DNA of 64,000 nucleotides from Citricoccus muralis. GTDB taxonomy: Bacteria > Actinomycetota > Actinomycetes > Actinomycetales > Micrococcaceae. The stretch spans positions 620,001-684,000 of the forward strand of contig NZ_CP121252.1 of NCBI RefSeq assembly GCF_029637705.1, in the 5' to 3' direction. A program made the position numbers and the translations under genes. Below are positions 36,409-44,173 of this stretch, in pieces (positions within the stretch are counted from its first letter, which is position 1; the number at the start of each line of letters is the position of its first letter). The notes beneath the pieces were generated by a model. The model was not told the DNA's origin. It did no database searches and was given only the letters and a program-made list of their open reading frames with translations.

Positions 36409-37257
36409 TCAGGCGCGCAGCCCGCCCTGCCACAGCACATCGAAGGGGGTCTGGCCGGCGACGCGCTGGCGGATGCCAGCCGTGACGAACTCCTTGGCCC
36501 GGTGTGCGGCGTCCAGTTCCGTGGCGCCCTTGGCCAGCTCGGCGGTCACCGCGGCGGCCAGGGAGCAGCCGGCGCCGGAGACGGCATGCTCGCCCACCTT
36601 CGGCGAGGAGAGTACCTCGAGGGTGGTGCCATCGTAGAAGACGTCGACGGCGTCGGGACCCTCCAGGCGGATGCCGCCCTTGGCGAGCACCGTGACCCCG
36701 GAAGCGTCGTGGATGCGCCGAGCCGCTTCCTTCAGGTCCTCGAGCGAGGAGATGCTGATCCCGGAGAGCTGTTCGGCCTCGAAGTGGTTCGGGGTGGTGA
36801 AGGTCGCCAGCGGTAGCAGCTGCGCTTTGAGCGCCTCATCGGTGTCGAGGGCGTGGCCGGGCTCCTGGCCCTTGCAGATCAGCACCGGGTCCAGCACCAC
36901 GTTCTCCCATTCTTGGGTCTTCAGCGCGGTGGCCACGGTCTCGATGGTGGCGGGCGAGCCCATCATGCCCAGCTTGGTGGTTTTCAGCACGCCGGCGTAG
37001 TCGGTCAGGATGGCTTCCAACTGGTCAGCGATCACCGAAGCCTCCACCGGAACGAAGCGGTGGTTCCAGTTGTTCTTCGGGTCGAAGGAGACGATGCAGG
37101 TCAGGGCGATCATGCCAAACGCGCCCAGTTCCTGGAAGGTGCGCAGATCGGCCTGAGCGCCGGCGCCTCCGGTGGCTTCCGAACCGGCGATGCTCAGCGC
37201 CAGGGCCGGGGTGGTGAGATCAGAGGCGGATGCGGGTGCGGCGGTGGTATCGGTCAT
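36409..37257 (-). CDS. pdxK: Pyridoxal/pyridoxine kinase, ThiD-like type
   Basis: 282-residue ribokinase-fold kinase. ALSIAGSEATGGAGAQADLRTFQELGAFG and the anion-hole motif SGAGCSLAAA near residue 228 are shared by ThiD and ThiD-like pyridoxal kinases. VLDPVLICKGQE, in place of the DPVMxAKSG of ThiD, and the WNHRFVPVE segment favour the PdxK branch (as in Staphylococcus), which phosphorylates vitamin B6 vitamers. Hydroxymethylpyrimidine kinase is the alternative. No thi genes adjoin it. Confidence 0.75.
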   Translation of the reverse strand: MTDTTAAPASASDLTTPALALSIAGSEATGGAGAQADLRTFQELGAFGMIALTCIVSFDPKNNWNHRFVPVEASVIADQLEAILTDYAGVLKTTKLGMMGSPATIETVATALKTQEWENVVLDPVLICKGQEPGHALDTDEALKAQLLPLATFTTPNHFEAEQLSGISISSLEDLKEAARRIHDASGVTVLAKGGIRLEGPDAVDVFYDGTTLEVLSSPKVGEHAVSGAGCSLAAAVTAELAKGATELDAAHRAKEFVTAGIRQRVAGQTPFDVLWQGGLRA

Positions 37258-37290
37258 GGAACCTATCGTAGAACCCCGGTGCCGTTCAGC

Positions 37291-37824
37291 TCACATCGAG
37301 GGACGTTGCGTGTCCTCGTCGCGCGTGTCTACGACCGGCTCTGTCTCGGCCTCGACGTCGATCTCAGGCTCGATGACGCGGGTCAGCGGGATCGCCGCGA
37401 GGCGCCCTAGGGCCAGGAGGATCGCGGCCGGGAACCCGACCAAGGGGATCAGCAACGGGACCAGGCCGCCGGTTTCGGCCAACAGCACGGCCAAGCCATA
37501 GAGCAAGCCGATGAGGGCGTACCCCAGTACGTGAACCGAGTGGTTGAGCTGGTGGCGGAACACCCGGTTGATGAGCAGCGCCAGCGGCAGCCCGATGATG
37601 AGCCCGGCCAGCCCCACGATGGTCAGCAGCGGAGTGAGGTCACCGACCTGCTCGCGCACCGGCAGCATGTTCAGTACCAGCACCACCACGGCCATCACCA
37701 TGTTGGGCACCAGCCAGGCGACGATGAGCCCGAACACCGACATGGAGAGTCGGGGCAGTGCGGATTTCTCCCGTAGGCGTGAGGGGCGGGAATGCTTGTA
37801 TTTCTGGGGGACCGGAGTTGTCAT
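37291..37824 (-). CDS. Small polytopic membrane protein, unknown function
   Basis: 177 residues, not recognised. Four hydrophobic segments are visible, for example MSVFGLIVAWLVPNMVMAVVVLVLNML, LLTIVGLAGLIIGLPLALLINRVF, LGYALIGLLYGLAVLLAE and PLLIPLVGFPAAILLALGRLAAI, written here only to show their order. The N terminus is basic and the C terminus acidic (IDVEAETEPVVDTRDED). It follows the kinase gene's upstream region by 33 bases and is probably an independent unit. Confidence 0.7.
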   Translation of the reverse strand: MTTPVPQKYKHSRPSRLREKSALPRLSMSVFGLIVAWLVPNMVMAVVVLVLNMLPVREQVGDLTPLLTIVGLAGLIIGLPLALLINRVFRHQLNHSVHVLGYALIGLLYGLAVLLAETGGLVPLLIPLVGFPAAILLALGRLAAIPLTRVIEPEIDVEAETEPVVDTRDEDTQRPSM

Positions 37825-37854
37825 CGCGACGATTCTATCCTCTGTACGCTCCGG

Positions 37855-38997
37855 CTATCCTTCTGTCTCGGCGAAGGTCATGCCGTCCATGAGCTTGCGC
37901 GCGGTGGAGACCGAGGCGGTACGGGTGACCTGATCGCCGTCCGTCTCGACGACGATCGTGGTCTGGCCGGTGGGATGCTCAACGACGAGGGCGGCCGCGT
38001 CGTCATTCGGGTCGCCGGGCCGTGATGAGTGGGCCCGCCGTGCGAGCACGGTGCCCGGGATCCTCCACGCCGCCCCGACGGACGCCGCTGCGAAAACACC
38101 GATCGCCTCGTGCACGCGGTGCGGGATGAAGCACCGGGTGGAGAAGTCACCGCCGGACTGGGCGGGGGAGACTAGGCAGATTTTTGGCACGGTGGCTTCG
38201 GTGACATCACCCAGACCCATGGAGCGCCCGGCCTTCAGGCGCAGTTCCTCGATGGAGCCGCGCAGATCAGTGTCTGCTTCGAGCTCCTCCACGGTCTCAT
38301 CGCCGTTGAGTCCGAACGCGGAGGCATCGAGCACCACCACCGGCATGCCATTGTCGATGCAGGTGGCCTCCACCCGGGTGGGCATCGGGCCGTGCTCGGC
38401 CAGACGGAAGGTGTCGAGGGCGGTGCCCGTGGGGAACAGGGCGCCCGTGGTGCCGCCGGCGACGTCGCGGTACTCCAGGGTGATGCCGGCCGCGGTGCCG
38501 GGTACCCCCACGATGGCAGTGTCGCCGGTGTAGCGCACCGTCCCGTTCGGCGTTTCCACCGTGGCTAGCGTGGCGGAATTCGAATTCAGCAGATTGATGC
38601 GCACCGTGGTGGTGTCCCCGGTGATCGGCACGATCCCCCGTTCCAGAGCGAATGGGGCCACCCCGGCGAGGATGTTGCCGCAGTTCTGCCGGTCGCTGAC
38701 GATGGCCTGATCAACGCTCACCTGCAGGAACAGATAGTCCACCGAGCCATCGGAATCACCATTCTCGTCGCGACCGGCAGAGACCACGGCGACCTTGGAG
38801 GTCAGTGGGTGTGCCCCGCCCAGCCCGTCGATCTGGCGCCGATCGGGGGAGCCCATCAGCCGCAGCAGCAGCCGGTCCCGCTGGGCCGGGTCGTCGGGGA
38901 GATCGTCTGCGAGAAAATACAGTCCCTTGGACGTACCGCCGCGCATCTGCATGCACGGCACCTCGGTCCAGGAAGCGGAGTCTGAAGCTGACGGCAC
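37855..38997 (-). CDS. galD: PrpF-family 4-oxalomesaconate tautomerase (GalD-like)
   Basis: 380-residue diaminopimelate-epimerase-like fold. The PrpF/GalD motifs are MRGGTSKGLYF at residue 18, IDGLGGAHPLTSKVAVV, SDRQNCGNILAGVAPFALERG near residue 110 with the catalytic-type cysteine, and CIDNGMPVVVLDA. GalD converts the keto form of 4-oxalomesaconate to the enol form used by the hydratase. The hydratase and aldolase of the same pathway are at 40528 and 41309, which makes this function more likely than methylaconitate isomerase. GTG start with GAAAGGG. Divergent from the GntR gene with an operator between them. Confidence 0.85.
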   Translation of the reverse strand: MPSASDSASWTEVPCMQMRGGTSKGLYFLADDLPDDPAQRDRLLLRLMGSPDRRQIDGLGGAHPLTSKVAVVSAGRDENGDSDGSVDYLFLQVSVDQAIVSDRQNCGNILAGVAPFALERGIVPITGDTTTVRINLLNSNSATLATVETPNGTVRYTGDTAIVGVPGTAAGITLEYRDVAGGTTGALFPTGTALDTFRLAEHGPMPTRVEATCIDNGMPVVVLDASAFGLNGDETVEELEADTDLRGSIEELRLKAGRSMGLGDVTEATVPKICLVSPAQSGGDFSTRCFIPHRVHEAIGVFAAASVGAAWRIPGTVLARRAHSSRPGDPNDDAAALVVEHPTGQTTIVVETDGDQVTRTASVSTARKLMDGMTFAETEG

Positions 38998-39018
38998 GGC
39001 AACCCTTTCGCTCGAGCT

Positions 39019-39045
39019 GATTGTCTACAATATTGTGTAACAATC
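39019..39045. promoter_or_regulatory. GntR operator in the galD-gntR promoter region
   Basis: A 27-bp inverted repeat built from ATTGTCTACAAT (39020-39031) and ATTGTGTAACAAT (39032/33-39044). It fits the FadR-type half-site pattern TNGT...ACNA and matches the sites at 40442 and 43048. It lies between the divergent galD and GntR genes. Confidence 0.75.
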
Positions 39046-39079
39046 TTGACCCACTGTGCCATATCTTGAGGAGACCTCC

Positions 39080-39730
39080 GTGAAAACCTCGCGCCCCGTC
39101 ACGGCGGCTGACGTTGCCCAGTACATCCGCACCTCGATCACCAGTGGCGAGATGGTCCCGGGGCAGCGGCTGGTCGAAGCTGATCTCGCTGAGGCGGTGG
39201 GTGCCTCTCGCGGGCACGTGCGCTCCGCGCTTGCCGACCTGGCCGTGGAGGGTCTGATCGAGCGGATCCAGAACCGCGGGGCTCGGGTGCGCCAGGTGAC
39301 GCTCGAGGAGGCGCTGGAGATCATCGAAGTGCGCGCTGCGGTGGAAGCGCTGTGCGCGGCGAAGGCGGCCGAAAAAGTTTCGGAAGACGAGATCACCGAG
39401 CTGCGAGACATCGGCACCAACATGACCGATGCCGTGGAGACCGGCAACCAGGCCGCTTATGCTCGCGGCAATGAACTGCTGCACGCCGCTATCATCCGGA
39501 TTGCTGATCAGAAGACGGCTGCTGAGACCATTCGTCGTCTTCAGGCGCAGGCGGTGCGCTATCAGTACCGACTCTCCGCTCAACCCGGACGCTCGCAGGT
39601 GTCCCTGCCGGAGCACTTGGCGATCATCGAGGCGGTCTGCACCCGTGACGCCGACGCCGCGCGCGACGCCATGCACGCCCACTTGAGCTCGGTGGCCGGA
39701 GCTATTCAGGGCGTCACCAGCGCCGGGTAG
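39080..39730 (+). CDS. GntR family regulator, FadR/VanR subgroup
   Basis: 216 residues. The N-terminal winged helix reads VAQYIRTSITSGEMVPGQRLVEADLAEAVGASRGHVRSAL, broken here only by name. The C-terminal all-helical FCD domain has metal-binding-type histidines (LLHAAIIR, PEHLAIIEAV, AMHAHLSSV). GTG 39080 has GAGGAG six bases upstream; an earlier GTG at 39056 is not needed. It is the local regulator of the aromatic module: the palindrome ATTGTCAACAAT or a variant occurs before galD/gntR, before galB and before the dioxygenase. The effector is probably an aromatic acid or pathway intermediate. Confidence 0.9.
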   Translation: MKTSRPVTAADVAQYIRTSITSGEMVPGQRLVEADLAEAVGASRGHVRSALADLAVEGLIERIQNRGARVRQVTLEEALEIIEVRAAVEALCAAKAAEKVSEDEITELRDIGTNMTDAVETGNQAAYARGNELLHAAIIRIADQKTAAETIRRLQAQAVRYQYRLSAQPGRSQVSLPEHLAIIEAVCTRDADAARDAMHAHLSSVAGAIQGVTSAG

Positions 39731-39737
39731 GCGGTAT

Positions 39738-39911
39738 CTATTGCTTAGCGCGCTGTGACCTGAATGCCATGGCCGTTCCGACGGAAACGCGGATCGGCGT
39801 GGCGATGAACAAGGTGACCGTGAGAAGTGTCAATGGTTCATTGAAGAGCCACAGCAAGAGGATGCTCGCGGCACCAACGGCAGCTCCTGCCATGATGTGC
39901 TTCGCATACAT
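39738..39911 (-). CDS. Small two-helix membrane protein (57 residues)
   Basis: Too short to be caught by a usual 60-codon cut-off. Starting at ATG 39911 it encodes two hydrophobic segments, IMAGAAVGAASILLLWLF and LTLLTVTLFIATPIRVSVG, and a basic end RSQRAKQ. It stops eight bases from the convergent GntR gene. In-frame TTG codons just upstream could extend it by two residues. No ribosome site is clear and no family is recognised. It could also be the degraded end of a larger gene. It may be co-transcribed downstream of the PH-domain gene. Confidence 0.45.
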   Translation of the reverse strand: MYAKHIMAGAAVGAASILLLWLFNEPLTLLTVTLFIATPIRVSVGTAMAFRSQRAKQ

Positions 39912-40015
39912 CAATAAGATTTCAGGGTCGGCGTTGAGATGACGTCCTGAGGATCATGTTAACGGTGCCGTTGGGAAACGGCACACGAGATGCTGCCGAC
40001 CCCGCTCGGGTCAGG

Positions 40016-40390
40016 TCACAGCACGTACCCCGCGATGAGCTGGGATAGCATCCGGATGTCTACGTTGTCCCTGAATTCGAAGCGCACCTTGCCGACGCTG
40101 CTGAACCATAGATCCAGTTCGGCATCCAGATCGAAAGTTCCTGCTGTCTCTACGGAAAAGGCCTGAACCTTGGAAAATGGCAGGGAAGTGTAGTCGCGTT
40201 TCTTGCCGGTGATGCCCTGGATGTTGACGGCGATCACGCGCTTGTTGGTGAACGCGATGAAGTCCCGGATGCCCTTGAAAGTCTGGAGAACATTTTCCCC
40301 TTCGATGAGCAGTGGGCCAATCTCTTTCTGGAGTGGCTGAGGGTCAACTGCGCTGAGCTTGTAGAAGCCGCCGTTCTGAAAGTCGATCAT
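40016..40390 (-). CDS. PH-domain (bPH, YvbH-like) protein
   Basis: About 124 residues forming one bacterial pleckstrin-homology domain: IDFQNGGFYKLSAV, PLLIEGENVLQTFKGIRDFIAFTNKRVIAVNIQGITGKKRDYTSLP-like strands (seen around residues 30-75) and a C-terminal helix. Such proteins are small cytosolic domains of unknown ligand. ATG 40390 is preferred by comparison with the family; a GTG at 40420 is in frame. Its base composition is visibly less GC-rich than the aromatic genes around it, so it looks like an insertion into the module. Confidence 0.7.
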   Translation of the reverse strand: MIDFQNGGFYKLSAVDPQPLQKEIGPLLIEGENVLQTFKGIRDFIAFTNKRVIAVNIQGITGKKRDYTSLPFSKVQAFSVETAGTFDLDAELDLWFSSVGKVRFEFRDNVDIRMLSQLIAGYVL

Positions 40391-40441
40391 GAAGTGCATC
40401 TTAGGGTCTGTGATGGACACGATAAGTCGCGCCGGGTCATG

Positions 40442-40453
40442 ATTGTCAACAAT
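40442..40453. promoter_or_regulatory. GntR operator upstream of galB
   Basis: Perfect 12-bp palindrome ATTGTCAACAAT, 75 bases before the galB start. Identical to 43048-43059. Confidence 0.75.
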
Positions 40454-40527
40454 TTTGGTGGCAATTTGCTGTCCGTCGTTCTAAGCTGGTGAACGACCAG
40501 TGATGTCGAGGCTGCGGAGGCAGAGCA

Positions 40528-41259
40528 ATGACGGAGAATTCTCGTACAGGACAGCGGCTGTTGGTGGTGGGTGCGCACTCGGCAGATTTCGTGTGGCGCG
40601 CCGCCGGCGCGATCGCCAAATTCGTCGACGCCGGCGGTGAGGCTACCGTCGTCGCCCTGACTTATGGCGAACGCGGCGAATCCGGCGAACTGTGGAAGCA
40701 GGAAGGCCAGACCGAGGAAAACGTGAAGAAGATCCGCCACGGCGAGGCCGAGCGGGCGGCTGGACATCTGGGTGCCAGCTTTGTGGCCTTCGACCTGGGT
40801 GACTACCCGCTGGTGAACGACCACTCCGACATCGAGCGGTTGGCTGAGCTGATGCGTGACTACGCTCCCACCGTGGTGATGACCCACCCGGATCAGGATC
40901 CGTTCAACCCGGATCACCCCGTGGCCTATGAGATGGTGCAGAAGGCCCGGCTGATGACCTCCGGCGCCGGCGTCGAGTCGGGCTTCAAGACGGCTCCGCC
41001 CTCGGAGTTCCTGATCTTCGAGCCGCACCAGCCCGAGCTGTGCGGCTTCACCCCGACGGTGTTCGTCGACATTACCTCGGCGTTCGAGCGCAAGAAATTG
41101 GCCATGGCTGAGATGAAAGCCCAGCAGTACCTGCAGTCCTACTACGCCGAGCGCGCCGAGCACCGAGGCAACCATGCCCGCAAGGTCACCGGCAACAAGG
41201 ACATCCGTCAGGCCGAGGCGTTCATGCGCGTGGTTCCGAACGTGATCGACACAGTGTGA
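40528..41259 (+). CDS. galB: 4-oxalomesaconate hydratase (PIG-L family, GalB-like)
   Basis: 243-residue LmbE/PIG-L fold enzyme. In place of the usual AHPDDE zinc motif it has GAHSADFVWRAAGAIA near residue 13, then TYGERGESGELWKQEGQTEE and a later HPDQDPFNPDH. These features match the zinc hydratase GalB/LigY branch rather than sugar deacetylases. It would hydrate 4-oxalomesaconate to 4-carboxy-4-hydroxy-2-oxoadipate. GGAGG precedes the ATG. The aldolase gene follows 49 bases later, and a GntR operator lies upstream. Confidence 0.85.
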   Translation: MTENSRTGQRLLVVGAHSADFVWRAAGAIAKFVDAGGEATVVALTYGERGESGELWKQEGQTEENVKKIRHGEAERAAGHLGASFVAFDLGDYPLVNDHSDIERLAELMRDYAPTVVMTHPDQDPFNPDHPVAYEMVQKARLMTSGAGVESGFKTAPPSEFLIFEPHQPELCGFTPTVFVDITSAFERKKLAMAEMKAQQYLQSYYAERAEHRGNHARKVTGNKDIRQAEAFMRVVPNVIDTV

Positions 41260-41308
41260 CCCAGCACACTGGTATCGTCGAGACTCGCACACGACCCAGG
41301 GGGAATGA

Positions 41309-41920
41309 ATGACTGAGAATACTGTAGCGTCCACGATGACCGAGGCCGAGCTGCTCGAGAAGTTTGCCGAGATTCCGTCGGCGCCGATCAGCGACGGCCA
41401 GGACCGCCTGAACGTGCTGGATGCCGGGATCAGCTCCGTGTGGCCGAGCCCGGGCGCGCGCTTGGTGGGCCGCGCGGTGACGCTCACCGTGGGCGGCGGC
41501 GACAACGCTGGCGTGCACGCAGTCGTCGACTCGCTGACCGAGGGGGATGTACTCGTGATCAACGGTCAGGGGCTCACGCACCGCGCCCTCATCGGCGAGC
41601 TGATCGCCTCGCGCGCCAAGAAGCGCGGCTGCCGCGGATTCGTGATTGACGGTTGCGTGCGCGATGCCGTGGACCTGCAGGAGATTAACTTCCCGGTTTT
41701 TGCCCGCGGCGTCACTCCGGCCGGCCCGTACCGCAATGGTCCCTACCGCATCGGCGGCCCGGTGGCTGTCGGAAATGTGGCGGTCAGTCCGGGCGACCTG
41801 ATGATCGGCGACGACGACGGTGTCGTCGTGGTGGCCCGCGACGAAGCGGAGCAGGTGCTGGCCGCGGCCCAGGCCAAGCTGGTGGCCGAGGAGAAGCAAC
41901 GCGCCGAAATCGGACTGTAA
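41309..41920 (+). CDS. galC: 4-carboxy-4-hydroxy-2-oxoadipate aldolase (RraA-like, GalC/LigK type)
   Basis: 203-residue RraA-fold class II aldolase cleaving the hydratase product to pyruvate and oxaloacetate. FVIDGCVRDAVDL near residue 113 supplies the Arg-Asp pair for substrate and metal. RGVTPAGPYRNGP and VSPGDLMIGDDDGVVVV are typical. The length fits GalC/LigK (about 220) and exceeds that of pure RraA proteins (about 160). Second gene after galB; terminator downstream. Confidence 0.87.
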   Translation: MTENTVASTMTEAELLEKFAEIPSAPISDGQDRLNVLDAGISSVWPSPGARLVGRAVTLTVGGGDNAGVHAVVDSLTEGDVLVINGQGLTHRALIGELIASRAKKRGCRGFVIDGCVRDAVDLQEINFPVFARGVTPAGPYRNGPYRIGGPVAVGNVAVSPGDLMIGDDDGVVVVARDEAEQVLAAAQAKLVAEEKQRAEIGL

Positions 41921-41953
41921 GTCAGTCGATGGTCGCGTAGTGATCTCGCACGA

Positions 41954-41991
41954 AGCGGGCCCGGATCGCCAAACGGCGGTCCGGGCCCGCT
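41954..41991. terminator. Convergent terminator between galC and the dioxygenase gene
   Basis: AGCGGGCCCGGA and TCCGGGCCCGCT form a 12-bp perfect stem, with CGCC/GGCG extending inwards. It serves genes from both sides. Confidence 0.8.
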
Positions 41992-42019
41992 GTCGTTGCG
42001 GAGCCCCCGGTGAGGGTGC

Positions 42020-43012
42020 TCAGGCGTGCGGGTTCTCCGTGGCGTCCGCGTTCTCGACTACCGGGGTGCCGTGGGTGTGGAAGGTGGAGATGGTCTTCAT
42101 GCCCCAGGCCTGGCCCTTGGCGCGCTCGCCCTGGGTCCATGGGATCGGCTTCCAATCCGGGGCCAGGATCAGGCGCGAGCCCTGGTTGGCCAGCTCGATG
42201 CGGTTGCCGCCGGGCTCCCACACGTACAGGAAGAAGCCCTGCTGAATGGCGTGCTTGTAGGGGCCGTACTCGATGAAGATCCCGTTCTCCAGGAAGATGT
42301 CCGCGGCCTTGAGGATGTCCTCACGGGTGTCGGAGGCGAAGGCGATGTGGTGCAACCGACCCGGGGTGCCCGTCCAGTCATCGGAGTAGACGACGTCGTA
42401 GGACTTGTTGCCGTAGGTGAACCAGTGCCCGCCTACATCGCCGTCGTCGAGCTGAATGAACTCGGTGGTGTACCCGCCCAGCACCTGCTCGGTGAAGTCG
42501 CAGACCCCGGCCATATCTGCGGTGAGGTAGTTGATGTGGTCGAGGCGACGGGCGTTGGCGCCGAATCCGGGGAACTTTGCGGCCTGGTTCTTTAGGGCCG
42601 GCCGGTCGGTGTCATCGGCTTGGTACCACTCGGTGTCGAAGTAGACCTCCATGAGGTGCTGGTCCGGGTCAGTGAACCGGTACGTGCGGCCGCGCCCCAT
42701 CTCGCCGTCGACCCAGCCCTCGCCCTGACCGGAGGCCTCGATGCGCGCCACCAGTCGCTCCAGTGCTTCGGGGCTGTTCGCGCGCCAGCCCACACGGCCG
42801 ACACCGGCGTGCTCGCGCTGGGTGAGCTTGATCGAATAGGGCTCGTAGTCATCCCAGCAGTGCAGGTAAGCCGACTCGTAGCCGTTTTCGGTGGTGTGGC
42901 CGACGTCGCGCATGGCGAGCAGGTCACGGAAGAACCACAGGGATTCCTCAAATTTCGGCGTGTACAGCTCCACGGTGGAGAGATGGGCGATGTCGCGGAT
43001 GCGCTCGGTCAT
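42020..43012 (-). CDS. Type I (VOC-fold) extradiol ring-cleavage dioxygenase
   Basis: 330 residues, two VOC-type domains as in catechol 2,3-dioxygenase. Fe(II) ligands are inferred at His159 (DHINYL), His221 (LHHIAFASD) and Glu273 (NRIELAN). Spacings of 62 and 52 nearly equal those of XylE (61 and 51). His196 and Tyr263 fall at the places of the XylE acid-base His and Tyr. It lies in a gallate/4-oxalomesaconate module that lacks the usual LigAB/GalA dioxygenase, so it is the candidate ring-opening enzyme. Which catechol it takes is unknown. GGGAGGG precedes the ATG, and a GntR operator lies upstream. Confidence 0.88.
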   Translation of the reverse strand: MTERIRDIAHLSTVELYTPKFEESLWFFRDLLAMRDVGHTTENGYESAYLHCWDDYEPYSIKLTQREHAGVGRVGWRANSPEALERLVARIEASGQGEGWVDGEMGRGRTYRFTDPDQHLMEVYFDTEWYQADDTDRPALKNQAAKFPGFGANARRLDHINYLTADMAGVCDFTEQVLGGYTTEFIQLDDGDVGGHWFTYGNKSYDVVYSDDWTGTPGRLHHIAFASDTREDILKAADIFLENGIFIEYGPYKHAIQQGFFLYVWEPGGNRIELANQGSRLILAPDWKPIPWTQGERAKGQAWGMKTISTFHTHGTPVVENADATENPHA

Positions 43013-43042
43013 AGGGCCCTCCCGGCAGGACTCATTTTCGGA

Positions 43043-43063
43043 ACAATATTGTCAACAATATGA
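43043..43063. promoter_or_regulatory. GntR operator upstream of the dioxygenase gene
   Basis: Contains the perfect palindrome ATTGTCAACAAT (43048-43059), overlapped on its left by ACAATATTGT (43043-43052). It lies 31-51 bases before the dioxygenase start. Confidence 0.75.
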
Positions 43064-43108
43064 TAGGTCGCGTGTCCTGCCCTGGCTAGGGGCTGGCAGA
43101 GTCTCGTT

Positions 43109-44038
43109 TCAGTCCAGCCGCTCCTCGGCGCCCATGGTCTCGAAGTGAGTCGGCAACCCGATGGTGGCCCGCAGCACCATCCGGTAGAGCCAATCCAGTC
43201 CTGAGCCTTCGTGGGTACCGGGGCGCCGGTACACGGCCAGCCGGATCGGATCCATCTCGAAGGGCAGCGGCTTGACGACGATCGGCCAGGAGCGCGCCCA
43301 TCCTTCGGCCAGGGAGCGCGGGGCGACGGCGAGCAGGTCCGGGGACTGCAGGATCAGCGAGAGCGTGCTGGCATAGTGCTGCGCGACCACCGCGGGCTCC
43401 GTGTAGGCCGCCGCGCGCCGCTCCACCGCTTCCAGATGCACGGCGCTGGAGTCGCTGGCGACGACGACCCGGGGTGTGGTCAGGTACGTCTCCAGAGTCA
43501 TCTCCTCGCCGGCGACGGCGTGGTCGGCCGACATCACCACGCAGTAGGTCTGCGTCTTGATCGGAGTGCGCTCCAGATCGCCGGGGATCTCCGCCGGGGC
43601 GATCGCCACATCGGCCAGTCCGCGGTGGAGCCACTCGTCGATGTCGTGCTGCTGCAGCAGGAAGCTGCGCACCCGCACCTGCGGTGCCTCTCGCCGGATA
43701 TCGGCGACGATATTGGCCAGCCAGCCCACCTCGCCGAGCTCGGACAGGGCGATGCGGAACTGACGGGTCGAATGCTGCGGATCGAACGCAGTGAGCTTGT
43801 CCATGGCGCCGTCGATGCCGAGCAGTGCGTCGCGGAACGCCGGGTAGATTTCCTTCGCCAGCGCGGTGGGCTCCATGAAGCGGCCCCGGCGCTGGAACAG
43901 CGGGTTGTCGAGGGAGGAGCGCAGCCGTCCCAGGGACTGGCTGACGGCCGACTGGGTCACGTAGAGCCGGTCGGCGGCGGCGGTCAGGCTCCGGGACTCG
44001 TAGATCGCGGCGAAGACGCGGACGAGATTCAGGTCCAT
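43109..44038 (-). CDS. LysR family transcriptional regulator
   Basis: 309 residues. The N-terminal HTH reads LVRVFAAIYESRSLTAAADRLYVTQSAVSQSLGRL in the first 40 residues, and the C-terminal effector-binding domain starts near residue 90. It is divergent from the LigM-type demethylase gene with 135 bases between them and a T-N11-A type palindrome at 44075-44089. It is the probable activator of the demethylase and following binding-protein genes, responding to a methoxylated aromatic acid (inference). Confidence 0.92.
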   Translation of the reverse strand: MDLNLVRVFAAIYESRSLTAAADRLYVTQSAVSQSLGRLRSSLDNPLFQRRGRFMEPTALAKEIYPAFRDALLGIDGAMDKLTAFDPQHSTRQFRIALSELGEVGWLANIVADIRREAPQVRVRSFLLQQHDIDEWLHRGLADVAIAPAEIPGDLERTPIKTQTYCVVMSADHAVAGEEMTLETYLTTPRVVVASDSSAVHLEAVERRAAAYTEPAVVAQHYASTLSLILQSPDLLAVAPRSLAEGWARSWPIVVKPLPFEMDPIRLAVYRRPGTHEGSGLDWLYRMVLRATIGLPTHFETMGAEERLD

Positions 44039-44074
44039 GGGCGCCCCTCCCGATGTAGTGTGACGCGGATAACT

Positions 44075-44089
44075 ATTAGTGATTCTAAT
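44075..44089. promoter_or_regulatory. LysR box in the lysR-ligM intergenic region
   Basis: ATTAGTGATTCTAAT: inverted repeat ATTAG-N5-CTAAT with the T-N11-A core expected for LysR regulators. Confidence 0.55.
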
Positions 44090-44173
44090 GCGGTGCTCCG
44101 CGTGCGGTCCCTAGGGTCGAGGTAATCCACTGCCAGCGCACCGTTGGCAGGCCGATCCTGACGAAGGAGCCTC

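Noticed and set aside
40528-41259. Sugar N-deacetylase (mycothiol-type MshB) for the PIG-L protein
   Set aside because: The zinc motif is AHSADF rather than AHPDDE, and the GERGESGELW segment and neighbours fit the GalB hydratase branch.
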